Both the position numbers and the translations under genes were made by a program. Shown here piece after piece: positions 26,298-34,325 of a stretch of DNA of 64,000 nt; the first letter of the stretch is position 1; each line of letters begins with the position of its first letter. This DNA comes from Deltaproteobacteria bacterium. GTDB taxonomy: Bacteria; Myxococcota; Kuafuiibacteriia; Kuafuiibacteriales; Kuafuiibacteriaceae. Below the pieces are notes generated by a model. The model did no database searches. It worked only from the letters and a program-made list of their open reading frames with translations, and was not told where the DNA came from. The stretch spans positions 3,524,001 through 3,588,000 of the forward strand of contig JADJBV010000001.1 of NCBI GenBank assembly GCA_016703535.1. The letters are read 5' to 3'.

Positions 26298-27326
26298 ATG
26301 ACTCGACCTCCGCTCCCCTGCCTCCAAGAGCCGCTGGAAAATCAGGCTCGCTTGTGTCGTCAGTGTCGGACCTCGGAGGACCCGTTTCGAAGGTGCTCCC
26401 AGATCTCCGCGGAGAGCGACGCCTTTCGACGACTGCTCGACCGGGCCGCGCTGGTGGCCCCCTCCGACATCTCGGTCCTGATCCTCGGGGAGAGCGGGAC
26501 CGGCAAGGAGGTGCTCGCCCGCGGCCTCCACGCGAACAGCCGGCGCGCCAAGGCGCCATTTTTGGCGGTCAACCTCGCCGCCTTGCCGAGTGAGCTCCTG
26601 GAGTCGGAGCTGTTTGGCCACCGCCGAGGGGCCTTCACCGGGGCCGACCAGCACAAGGCCGGGATGTTCGAGGCCGCCGAAGGGGGCACCTTGCTCCTCG
26701 ATGAGGTCGGCGAGATGCCCATCAACCTCCAGGCCAAGCTGCTCAGAGCTCTCCAAGACGGAGAGATCCGCCGGGTGGGTGACGTGGAGAGCCGGCGGGT
26801 CGATGTCCGAATCATCTGCGCAACCCACCAAGACCTCGACTCCCTGGTGAACTCGGGGCGCTTCCGGAGCGACCTCTACTTTCGACTTCGAGGGATCGCG
26901 CTGCGGGTCCCGCCCCTGCGGGAACGAAAGGCCGACATCATGCCCCTCGCCCACCGCTTCTTGTCGCGGGAGAACCACCCCACGGGGGCGTTCACGCCGG
27001 CCGCGGAGCGCTTGGTGCGGGCTTATGCTTGGCCCGGGAACGTCCGGGAGTTGATCAACGCGGTGAGGCACGGCGCGGTCCTTTCCGCCGGCAAAGACGT
27101 CGCCCCCGAGCACCTCCCGGAGGAGCTCGGCCACGCCCCGGGATCACGCCCTCCTCGCCCGAGTGACCCCCCGCGTCCGCTGGCGGAGGTCGAGAAGGCT
27201 CACATCCTTTCGGTGATGGACCACGTTGACGGCGAGGTCGGTGAAGCCGCCCGGATCCTGGGACTGAGCCGGACGACGTTGTGGAGGAAGTTGTCGAGCT
27301 ACGGTCACCCCAAACGTAACCGATAG
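26298..27326 (+). CDS. Sigma-54-dependent activator with N-terminal four-Cys motif
   Basis: A 342-residue NtrC-type activator. In place of a normal sensor domain it has a short N-terminus with C8, C20, C23 and C33 (CX11CX2CX9C). The AAA+ domain is complete: GESGTGKE (Walker A), LFGHRRGAFTGA (the sigma-54 contact loop), GGTLLLDEVGEMP (Walker B), FRSDLYFRLRG and WPGNVREL. The C-terminal Fis-type helix is GEVGEAARILGLSRTTLWRK. It should therefore drive sigma-54 promoters when the Cys module, probably Fe-S or Zn, is in the right state. It is divergent from the Crp gene and 84 bases upstream of the octahaem cytochrome gene in the same direction. Confidence 0.92.
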   Translation: MTRPPLPCLQEPLENQARLCRQCRTSEDPFRRCSQISAESDAFRRLLDRAALVAPSDISVLILGESGTGKEVLARGLHANSRRAKAPFLAVNLAALPSELLESELFGHRRGAFTGADQHKAGMFEAAEGGTLLLDEVGEMPINLQAKLLRALQDGEIRRVGDVESRRVDVRIICATHQDLDSLVNSGRFRSDLYFRLRGIALRVPPLRERKADIMPLAHRFLSRENHPTGAFTPAAERLVRAYAWPGNVRELINAVRHGAVLSAGKDVAPEHLPEELGHAPGSRPPRPSDPPRPLAEVEKAHILSVMDHVDGEVGEAARILGLSRTTLWRKLSSYGHPKRNR

Positions 27327-27351
27327 CGAAGAGGTGTCACCGCACCGCAAC

Positions 27352-27365
27352 GCAAGTTGGCTTGC
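27352..27365. repeat. Intergenic copy of the GCAAG palindrome
   Basis: GCAAGTTGGCTTGC lies in the 84-base gap between the sigma-54 activator and the octahaem cytochrome gene. It is the only one of the nine copies outside a gene, so coding constraints cannot explain it. The same 14-mer recurs at 50360-50373. Confidence 0.6.
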
Positions 27366-27410
27366 AGTTCGTAGATTGGCCCCTTCACCGAATCGGCGTA
27401 TCGATCGTCC

Positions 27411-29060
27411 ATGTTCCGTCGACGGACGTCGGTTTTGGCGATCATCGGCCTCGTGCTCATCCGGTGCGGCGGCGGCCCCGAGGATCGAGCTGTGGACGGC
27501 GGAGTAGGAAACGTCGATGGCTCCATTTGTCCCAAGTGGGACGAGGCGCACTCCACGGATCCGGCGCCTTGGCAAAAGATCGACCTCGAGAGCGGCTACG
27601 CGGACCCTCCACCCAGCGGCGGCGAGATCCCGTTTGGGGGCCTCGATCGGGAGACGGTGCACAGCCAGTGCCTCGACTGCCACCAATACAGCACGCCCGG
27701 TGAGGTCGCTCGCTGGCGAGCATCAGGCCACGCCCGAGGTTCCAACCCGGTGCTCTGCTTGGACTGCCACGGCACCAGCAACCATGGAAAGTACATCGCG
27801 CTCGGCTTTCGGTTCCGCGCCGAGACCTTGGGGGCCGACGGCACGACCATGATCGGCGGCAGCGCCACCTCCACCTACGCCGAGTGGTTCCCGAAGATGG
27901 TGGTCGAAGCGATGGTCGGTTGCCAACGTTCGGGTTGCCACACCCGCAACTACGCCCAACACGTGGGCCCCCGACGCGTGGAGCCGGGCACACCCGCGAC
28001 CACGCCCTTCCACGGCATGCTCCGCTATGACCACGGAATCTCCTCCTGGTCGGACGCCATGATGTCGAGCTTTGGGCTCACGCTGCTCAACACGTACGGG
28101 ATGGATGTGTTCCGCGAGGCCTGCGTTCGTTGCCACAGCCAGACGATGGCCTTCAACCTGGCGGGCGCGAACTTCGGCGAACTGCGGGCCGACGACGCCT
28201 TCTTGACCGAGATGCGAGGCCGGCAGACCGCGGCCGATCCCAACTTCACGGCCATGAACCTCCCGGGCGTCGACGATGAGCCGTTGGTTTTGGTGAGGTG
28301 CGTCGAGTGCCACGTCCGGCACGCGTTTTCGCGCACCTCTCCGCGCCAGCCTTCCGCCTGCGCCAAGTGTCACTCGGGCCCGGATCATCCCCAGATCGAG
28401 GCCTACGAACTCTCGAAGCACGCCCTGGTCCTGGCCGAACACGGTCCTTACTCCCCTGACAACCCGGGCGGGGGACCAACGTGCGCCACCTGCCACCTGG
28501 GCCCAGATCCGGACGCCACCACCTCCACCACGGCGGGCCCCGCGATCCATCACGATCTCACTCGGGGCCTGGCGGCCAACTTCCCGGCGGAGACTGAGGC
28601 CTGGCGAACCCAGCGCGCGGTGATGATCGATCGCTGCAGCAAGTGCCACGCTCGTTCCTACGCGTCGCGACAGCTGTTGTCCGCCGATGAGGCGGCTCGG
28701 GACGCGACGGCGGCCTTGATGGCGGAGATCCAGACCCTCTGCCAGGCGGCCTACGATCGTGGGGTCATCACCCCCGCGCCCAATCCATTTTTTGGGGCGC
28801 CGGTCCCTTTCGCGCCCACCTTCTTCCACGCCCAGCCCTGGCGCTCAGGACCGAACCGCGTGTCGGAGATCGAGGCCGCCTGCTGGAACGCCTGGCGTGA
28901 GTTTGGGGTGTTGTCGATCGAGACCGGCGCCTGGCACTTCAGCCCTCAACACGTTCAGTGGCGGGGCCTGAAGGTGGCGGAGGAGTTCATCGGTGAGCTC
29001 CGAGACCTGTTGGCCTTCGCCGAGGCGGGTTATTGCGTCGACGCCCCGAGATCCCCATGA
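27411..29060 (+). CDS. Octahaem cytochrome c of the hydroxylamine oxidoreductase type
   Basis: A 549-residue exported protein. The N-terminus is a signal peptide with Cys19, but an LIRC lipobox is atypical, so lipidation is uncertain. Seven CXXCH motifs start at C87, C116, C238, C297, C317, C358 and C409, and one CX4CH motif at C171, giving eight haems. The order CLDCH, W-x-A-S-G-H-A and CLDCHG resembles the start of HAO-like octahaem enzymes, and the C-terminal GAWHFSPQHVQW resembles their last conserved block. A His stands where I expect the HAO crosslinking Tyr, so a P460 haem is not predicted and a reductive activity is more likely. It begins a three-gene unit with a lipoprotein and an undecahaem cytochrome. 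Confidence 0.75.
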   Translation: MFRRRTSVLAIIGLVLIRCGGGPEDRAVDGGVGNVDGSICPKWDEAHSTDPAPWQKIDLESGYADPPPSGGEIPFGGLDRETVHSQCLDCHQYSTPGEVARWRASGHARGSNPVLCLDCHGTSNHGKYIALGFRFRAETLGADGTTMIGGSATSTYAEWFPKMVVEAMVGCQRSGCHTRNYAQHVGPRRVEPGTPATTPFHGMLRYDHGISSWSDAMMSSFGLTLLNTYGMDVFREACVRCHSQTMAFNLAGANFGELRADDAFLTEMRGRQTAADPNFTAMNLPGVDDEPLVLVRCVECHVRHAFSRTSPRQPSACAKCHSGPDHPQIEAYELSKHALVLAEHGPYSPDNPGGGPTCATCHLGPDPDATTSTTAGPAIHHDLTRGLAANFPAETEAWRTQRAVMIDRCSKCHARSYASRQLLSADEAARDATAALMAEIQTLCQAAYDRGVITPAPNPFFGAPVPFAPTFFHAQPWRSGPNRVSEIEAACWNAWREFGVLSIETGAWHFSPQHVQWRGLKVAEEFIGELRDLLAFAEAGYCVDAPRSP

Positions 29061-29596
29061 AGAACCTGCTGCGTTCACCGCTCCTCCCGATCGTCGTCTC
29101 CTTCTTCCCAGGGTGCGGAGACGACGAGATCCCTCCACCAACGCCGGAGCCCGAGGTGCCGGTCAGCTGCCGAAGCGGGAGTCCGTCGACGATCGAGATC
29201 GGGCGAGGCGTCGGTGGTGCCTTTGAGGCCTTGTCCCCGGAGGCCGACGTGGAGCTGACGGCGGCGCCCCAGGGTGGCTTTGGGGTCGCGGTGGTGCTTC
29301 GAACCCAACGGCTCGCGGCCTCCGAGGGCGACGTCCTGCGCCTCTCGCTGGATCTCGAGATCTCGGGCACGGTCGCCGGCCACTTCGAGCTCCGCCGGCC
29401 TGCGTTGTGCAACAGCGACGGTTCCGGGGCCCTGGTCAACGGCATCGTGGTCGGCCTCGATCCGGCCCGGTACGGATCGAACGACGCGCTCTTGGCCCTG
29501 GACGACGCGGTGGTCTCCTTGGTGGTCACGGCCACCGATTCCTCGGGCAACACCGCCACGGTGCGGCAACAAGTCACCCTACAGGTGGGAGGTTGA
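29057..29596 (+). CDS. Small lipoprotein between two multihaem cytochromes
   Basis: A 179-residue protein with ATG overlapping the octahaem stop (ATGA). The lipobox is FPGC near residue 20, followed by a short Pro-rich linker. The remainder is a single strand-rich, probably Ig-like domain (VELTAAPQGGFGVAVVLRT, LVVTATDSSGNTATVRQQV). It has no haem motif. Its position suggests a partner or anchor for the cytochromes; no family was recognised. Confidence 0.75.
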   Translation: MKNLLRSPLLPIVVSFFPGCGDDEIPPPTPEPEVPVSCRSGSPSTIEIGRGVGGAFEALSPEADVELTAAPQGGFGVAVVLRTQRLAASEGDVLRLSLDLEISGTVAGHFELRRPALCNSDGSGALVNGIVVGLDPARYGSNDALLALDDAVVSLVVTATDSSGNTATVRQQVTLQVGG

Positions 29597-29598
29597 TC

Positions 29599-31605
29599 AT
29601 GTCCTGGGCTCGCGCCTACGCGCTTTCGCTCCTCGCCATGGTGCTCGCCGCCTGTCCGGCGAATGAGCCGCCCCCCAACCAAGGTTGCGCCAACTGTCAC
29701 GCGGGCATCGAGCAGGCCCACGCCGCGATCCAGCCGGGCCAGTGTACCCTCTGTCACGGTGGCGACGGCGCAGCGTCCACCAAGGAGGCCGCCCACGTGA
29801 TCGCCCCCGCCGACTGGGCCGAGATCCGGGGCACTGGCCTCCCACCCGCGCCCTTCGGCTTCATCAAGGACTTCGCCCCCGACCAACTCGCGAAGTTACC
29901 CACGGCCTACCTCCGCTTCATCAACCCTGGTGACATCCGCGTGGTCGGCGAGACCTGCGGCAGCTGCCACCCCGAGCAGGCGCGCAACATGCCCACCTCG
30001 GTGATGACCACCAACGCCGGACACTATTGGCCCTCCCTTTGGCTCGCCGATCTGCAGGCGGATCGGATCGCGACCTTCAGCTCCTACCCGGTCACGGACC
30101 CCAACTGTGATCCGTCGATCCCCGGGACCGTCTGCGCTTTGGGAGTGTTGGCGCCGCCGGCCGCCAGCGAGATCTCCGCGGTGTTGACCAACACCGCCTC
30201 GACCGTCGTCGACATCGAGCGCCTCGCCACCCAGCACTACCTGGCGAAGAACTGCAACACCTGCCACCAGGCCGGCTACCCGCGGAACGACTCGCCCGGC
30301 CTCTACCGGTCCACCGGTTGTTCGGCGTGTCATGTCCTCTACGACAAAGAGGGCGTCTACCGGGGTGAGGACCAGGCGTTGCCTCGGGGCGTACCGGTGT
30401 ATCCGGCGCGCCACGTCATCACCAAGGCCATCCCCACCGAACAGTGCGCGACCTGCCACTTCCAGGGCGGCCGCATCGGCTTACTCTACCGAGGGATCCG
30501 GGAGGGTGGCTTCTCGACTCGGCCACCGAACGCGGAGGTGATCGCCGAGACCCTCAACGGCCGGGCGCCGGGGTTCTACCTCACCGACGAGGACACCACC
30601 AACACCTACGACGAGACGCCGCCCGACATCCACTTCACCCGGGGCCTGCACTGCGCCGACTGTCACGTCGGGAGCGACGTCCACGGGACGGGACGGATCT
30701 ACTCCACCGCCAAGCAGCAGATCGATCTGGTCTGCGAAGACTGCCACGGCTCGGTGCGCCAACCCCAAAGCCCGAACCCGGCCGGTCAGCTCTTGACCCG
30801 TCGCGGCCGCGTCCTCCCACAACTCCGCGCCGAGGGCGGCAAGATCATCCTCCGAGGGATCGACGGCGCAGATCACCTGGTCCGACAGGTCGCGACCATC
30901 CTCGCCACCGAGGCCACCAGCGATATGCGCGCGGCCATGGCCACCGACGACCGCGACTGGTCCCACACCGACGCCCTCACCTGCGACACCTGCCACTCGT
31001 CCTACGTCCAGTACTGCATCGGGTGCCACGTCAGCTTCGATCTCCGCCTCGACCAGGTCGACTACCAAACTGGGCTCAAGACCCCGGGGCTCACGCGGGG
31101 CGGTCGCACCTCCTACGCCCTCGACAAGCTGCTCCTCGGCACGGCCCCTGACGGCCGCGTCCAGACGGCCCACCCTTCTCAACAACTCCAGATGAGCGTC
31201 TTCAACGCCAGCACCTACGGGGGTGAAGACGGCGCCCTACTGATGGGCGGGGTGGTCAGCGACGGCGCTGGCAACCGCAAGACGTGGGGGCGTTTTCGCC
31301 GTCGCGGTTCCCTCAAGGCCAACAACGGCTTCGTGCCCTTCTTCCAACACACCACCTCCAAGGCGGGGCGCAGCTGCGAGGCCTGCCACCGACGGGACAC
31401 CTCACCGGCCGAGTTGGCCCGGGTCCGAGGCGTCTACGGATATGGCACCGGCGACTTCCTCTTGACCGGGAGCGAAGGAGAGCAGGTCGACGGGCTTCAG
31501 TTCCTCGACCCAGACGGCAACCCCACCACCACCTGGGTGCATGACGGGAGCGGACCGGTCGCGCCCGATCGCCGGGCTCGGGCCTTGGACGTGGTGCTGG
31601 AGTGA
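29599..31605 (+). CDS. Undecahaem cytochrome c lipoprotein
   Basis: A 668-residue protein with lipobox LAAC (Cys19), so probably anchored in the outer membrane or facing the periplasm. It has eleven CXXCH motifs, in order CANCH, CTLCH, CGSCH, CNTCH, CSACH, CATCH, CADCH, CEDCH, CDTCH, CIGCH and CEACH, with a long haem-free stretch before the last. That many haems fit an electron wire or a nitrogen- or sulfur-oxide reductase. It follows the lipoprotein by two bases, and its stop is only three bases from the convergent stop of the propeller-peroxidase gene. It may pass electrons to or from the octahaem enzyme. No named family was recognised. Confidence 0.8.
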   Translation: MSWARAYALSLLAMVLAACPANEPPPNQGCANCHAGIEQAHAAIQPGQCTLCHGGDGAASTKEAAHVIAPADWAEIRGTGLPPAPFGFIKDFAPDQLAKLPTAYLRFINPGDIRVVGETCGSCHPEQARNMPTSVMTTNAGHYWPSLWLADLQADRIATFSSYPVTDPNCDPSIPGTVCALGVLAPPAASEISAVLTNTASTVVDIERLATQHYLAKNCNTCHQAGYPRNDSPGLYRSTGCSACHVLYDKEGVYRGEDQALPRGVPVYPARHVITKAIPTEQCATCHFQGGRIGLLYRGIREGGFSTRPPNAEVIAETLNGRAPGFYLTDEDTTNTYDETPPDIHFTRGLHCADCHVGSDVHGTGRIYSTAKQQIDLVCEDCHGSVRQPQSPNPAGQLLTRRGRVLPQLRAEGGKIILRGIDGADHLVRQVATILATEATSDMRAAMATDDRDWSHTDALTCDTCHSSYVQYCIGCHVSFDLRLDQVDYQTGLKTPGLTRGGRTSYALDKLLLGTAPDGRVQTAHPSQQLQMSVFNASTYGGEDGALLMGGVVSDGAGNRKTWGRFRRRGSLKANNGFVPFFQHTTSKAGRSCEACHRRDTSPAELARVRGVYGYGTGDFLLTGSEGEQVDGLQFLDPDGNPTTTWVHDGSGPVAPDRRARALDVVLE

Positions 31606-31608
31606 TCT

Positions 31609-33870
31609 TCACTCGATCGAGCGCAGGTACTCGATCAGGTCGGCCAACTCTGCGGCGTCCAGGTGGCTGGTGCCGCCGTGGATGTCAAACACGCCGTCCC
31701 GCACGTTGAGCCCCTCTTCGCCGGGCGCCAAAGCCGGGTGGTCGGGGGTGGCCAAGGCCTCGACCAGGCTGGAGGCCCGGCCGTCATGATAGAAGTGCTC
31801 GGGCCGATCCCAGAGCCCGCGCAACGTCGGGACGCCAAACACGTGGTCCTCGGCGCCGAACCGGCGCTTGGCGCCTTCACTCAAGGCGTCGATGTCTTGC
31901 CCGTCGAAGATCGCGCCGCTGAACATCCGCATCCCCAACGGCAGGCCCGCCGGGTTGAAGTTCCGGCTCAAGGTGAACTCTGGCGCGGGGTGACAGTTGG
32001 CGCACCCGGTGGCCGCGCTCTCGAACATCATCTTGCCGCGGGCGACCGCGAAGGTGTCCTGGGGGTTGGGGTTCGGGAGGGCCCGGGACTCGTGGATCAA
32101 CGCCAAGCCGAGGAGCCGGGCCGCCTGCTCAAAGGTGATCGGCGCCTCTGGGAGGGCGTCCCCAAAAGATCGGCTCCGCCCCAGGTACCGCTCGCTAATC
32201 GCCAAGTAGAAGGTGTCCCGGTCCGGATAGTCGGAGCGCGGCATCCCGGGTCCGAAGTTTTCGGCGCGGCCGAACTCGTTCATCATCGGCGAGAAGTTGG
32301 TCTCGTCGAGGAAGTTCTCGAACATCAGCGGGCGCTGCTGCTGGAGGTACTTCATGGTCGGGGTCGAGCGCATGGTGAACGGGCTCCGACCATGGGGCGC
32401 CGAGGCGACCCGCCGCTGGCCCCCGCCCTCCCGGTGACAGTGTTCACAGGTCGCGTCGCCGTCGACGGTGTAAAGGGCGGTGCTGTTGAGCATCACCTCT
32501 CCCAGCTCGGCGTCGGTCGCGGGGAAGGCGCCGCCCTTCACGTCACCCACGACCTGGTGGGTCGAGTTTCCTGAGACTTCGACCCGGGTGATGTCTTCGG
32601 TGAGGCGGTTCGCGACGAACACCTCACCCCGGGCGGGATCGACCGCGGCTCCGTAGGGGAAGAGGCCGACGGTGTCGATCCGCTCGAACGCGAGGCGCCC
32701 CGCCTCCAGGAAGCGGTAACGCGACACCTCGGCCGAGCCGGCGGTGACCACGTACAGATGTTCGGGGCCCTCGGCGAGCTGTTCGGGAAGGGCGCCGCGC
32801 ACGATGCGAAATTCGGGCTCCGGGAGACCGGGGCTGCCCTCCGGTGCATCATCGAGGATCCCAACGATGGAGTCGGAGGTGTATCGAGGCCCCGGCGCCA
32901 AGGTCAGCGCGTCGTAGGTCGCGAGTTCGTTCTGGAGGTCGTGGAAGTGAAGGTTGGCTGTGCCGTCGCCCGGGAGGCCATCCCCGTTCGTGTCCGGCCC
33001 CTGGTCCGCGGGGTGCCCGGTGCCGGCGCCAACGGTCGCGACGTAGAGCCAGCCGCCCCGGACCAAAAGATCGTTGACCGGGGCGCCGATCGACAGGCGC
33101 GTGACACCCCGCGGCGCCCCTTTGGTGGTCGTGCCCGGGTCGCCGTCCCGATCGACCTCCCGATCCTCCCGGGTGTCGATCACCGAGACGTCGAGATCGA
33201 CCAGGTTGGCCACGAAGAGCCGCTCCGACGCGGGGTCGTAGGCCAAGGCCCGAGGGTTGGTACCGACGGGGATCCCGGGCGCACCTCGCAGCCGATCTCG
33301 GAGGCGCGCGTCGGGCGGCGTCCGCAAGCTGAGTTGCAATCGGTCGTCTGCCACCCCCACGTCGTAGCTCAGCACCAGGTCGAGCCAACGGTTGCTGATC
33401 CAGGCTCGGGTCCCCAGGTCATCAAAGACCAGCTCGGTCGCGTAGTAGGGTGTGGGGATCTGCTGAACGACCTGATCACTTTGGGTGTCGATGACCGAGA
33501 GGAAGCCAGAGAAGCGGTTGCAGACCACCAGGTGCCGCCCGTTGGGGTGGAGGGCCAGGTGATTGGGGGACAGCCCCACCTCGATCCGTCCGAGGGGCGT
33601 GAGGCTCCGCGCGTCGAGAACCGCCACCTCTCGCCCCGGCTCGGCCTCGTTGCCTCGGAGCGCGACGTAGAGTTTGTCGCCCGAAAGCGACAAGGCGATC
33701 GCGTAGGGATGATCGCGGTGAGGTTGGGGAGCGAAGTAGGGATCGCCGGGCCCGAGGCCCGCGGGGACCGGCACCAAGTCGGGGGCCAACCCCTCGTCCT
33801 GGAGGTTGGGGTCTCGGCAGGAGAGCACCCCCACCAAAGCCGTGAGCCGGAGGATCATCAGGGACGACAT
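31609..33870 (-). CDS. Beta-propeller fused to dihaem peroxidase-like domain (HzsB-HzsC-like)
   Basis: A 753-residue lipoprotein (Cys18). Start ATG 33870 has GGGGGAG upstream; ATG 33858 is an alternative. Residues about 50-450 form a YVTN/WD-type propeller (YAIALSLSGDKLYVALRG, NHLALHPNGRHLVVCNRFSG, FPYGAAVDPARGEVFVANRL). Residues 460-753 are a MauG/cytochrome-c-peroxidase-like domain with two haems, C475-EH-CH and C623-AN-CH, and the terminal signature VPTLRGLWDRPEHFYHDGRA. A propeller followed by a dihaem peroxidase is the arrangement of hydrazine synthase beta and gamma subunits, reported as fused in marine Scalindua. An HzsA-like gene lies in the same operon. Family relation is likely; hydrazine chemistry is not shown. 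Confidence 0.7.
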   Translation of the reverse strand: MSSLMILRLTALVGVLSCRDPNLQDEGLAPDLVPVPAGLGPGDPYFAPQPHRDHPYAIALSLSGDKLYVALRGNEAEPGREVAVLDARSLTPLGRIEVGLSPNHLALHPNGRHLVVCNRFSGFLSVIDTQSDQVVQQIPTPYYATELVFDDLGTRAWISNRWLDLVLSYDVGVADDRLQLSLRTPPDARLRDRLRGAPGIPVGTNPRALAYDPASERLFVANLVDLDVSVIDTREDREVDRDGDPGTTTKGAPRGVTRLSIGAPVNDLLVRGGWLYVATVGAGTGHPADQGPDTNGDGLPGDGTANLHFHDLQNELATYDALTLAPGPRYTSDSIVGILDDAPEGSPGLPEPEFRIVRGALPEQLAEGPEHLYVVTAGSAEVSRYRFLEAGRLAFERIDTVGLFPYGAAVDPARGEVFVANRLTEDITRVEVSGNSTHQVVGDVKGGAFPATDAELGEVMLNSTALYTVDGDATCEHCHREGGGQRRVASAPHGRSPFTMRSTPTMKYLQQQRPLMFENFLDETNFSPMMNEFGRAENFGPGMPRSDYPDRDTFYLAISERYLGRSRSFGDALPEAPITFEQAARLLGLALIHESRALPNPNPQDTFAVARGKMMFESAATGCANCHPAPEFTLSRNFNPAGLPLGMRMFSGAIFDGQDIDALSEGAKRRFGAEDHVFGVPTLRGLWDRPEHFYHDGRASSLVEALATPDHPALAPGEEGLNVRDGVFDIHGGTSHLDAAELADLIEYLRSIE

Positions 33871-34325
33871 TCCGGCTCCCCCTCGGCACCGCCGCCCAAG
33901 ATCCAGCACGCGAAGAGCACGTAGCTCGGGTCCACGCGATCGTAGAACTGAGCGCCGCCCCCGTGGGGTCCGCCCCCGGCCTCGGGGCGCAAGGGGCGCT
34001 TCAAGAGGGGCGACTCCAAGAGGTCCGGCGACGCCTCGAGCTGCCGCCGGCAGGCCTCGAGGTTGGCCGAGGTCTCGGCACCTGTGAGGGCGGGTTGATC
34101 GGTCGATCGGATCGCCCGGGCCCCGAAAGGGCTGTAGAGAAAGAAGGCGCGATCGTCGGCGCCGTGGCAGGCGGTCTGGGCGCAGAGCCTCACCAGCATG
34201 GGCTGCACCTGCACTTCGAAGGTGGTCGGGTCGAGGATCGGGACCACCACCGGCGGGGCGGCTTCGGTCCCACCGCAGGCGAGGGCGGACAGCCAGAGCC
34301 AATACGGCCAGCGAGGTGGGATCAA
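33858..34325 (-). CDS. Small cytochrome-like lipoprotein with CX4CH motif
   Basis: A 155-residue protein. TTG at 34325 overlaps the stop of the HzsA-like gene (TTGA), and the stop overlaps the next gene. The lipobox is ALAC. One haem-like motif is CAQTACH (CX4CH), preceded by VQVQPMLVRL and followed by LLKRPL and a glycine/histidine segment and YVLFACWILGG. This resembles the single-haem domains common in planctomycetal cytochromes and the ones found in the neighbouring HzsA-like protein. It probably carries an electron for the complex; whether CX4CH binds haem here is inferred. Confidence 0.65.
   Translation of the reverse strand: MIPPRWPYWLWLSALACGGTEAAPPVVVPILDPTTFEVQVQPMLVRLCAQTACHGADDRAFFLYSPFGARAIRSTDQPALTGAETSANLEACRRQLEASPDLLESPLLKRPLRPEAGGGPHGGGAQFYDRVDPSYVLFACWILGGGAEGEPECRP

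Noticed and set aside
27327..27410. Sigma-54 promoter before the octahaem gene
   Set aside because: TTGGCTTGCAG looks similar at first sight, but no GG and GC pair is ten bases apart in this gap.
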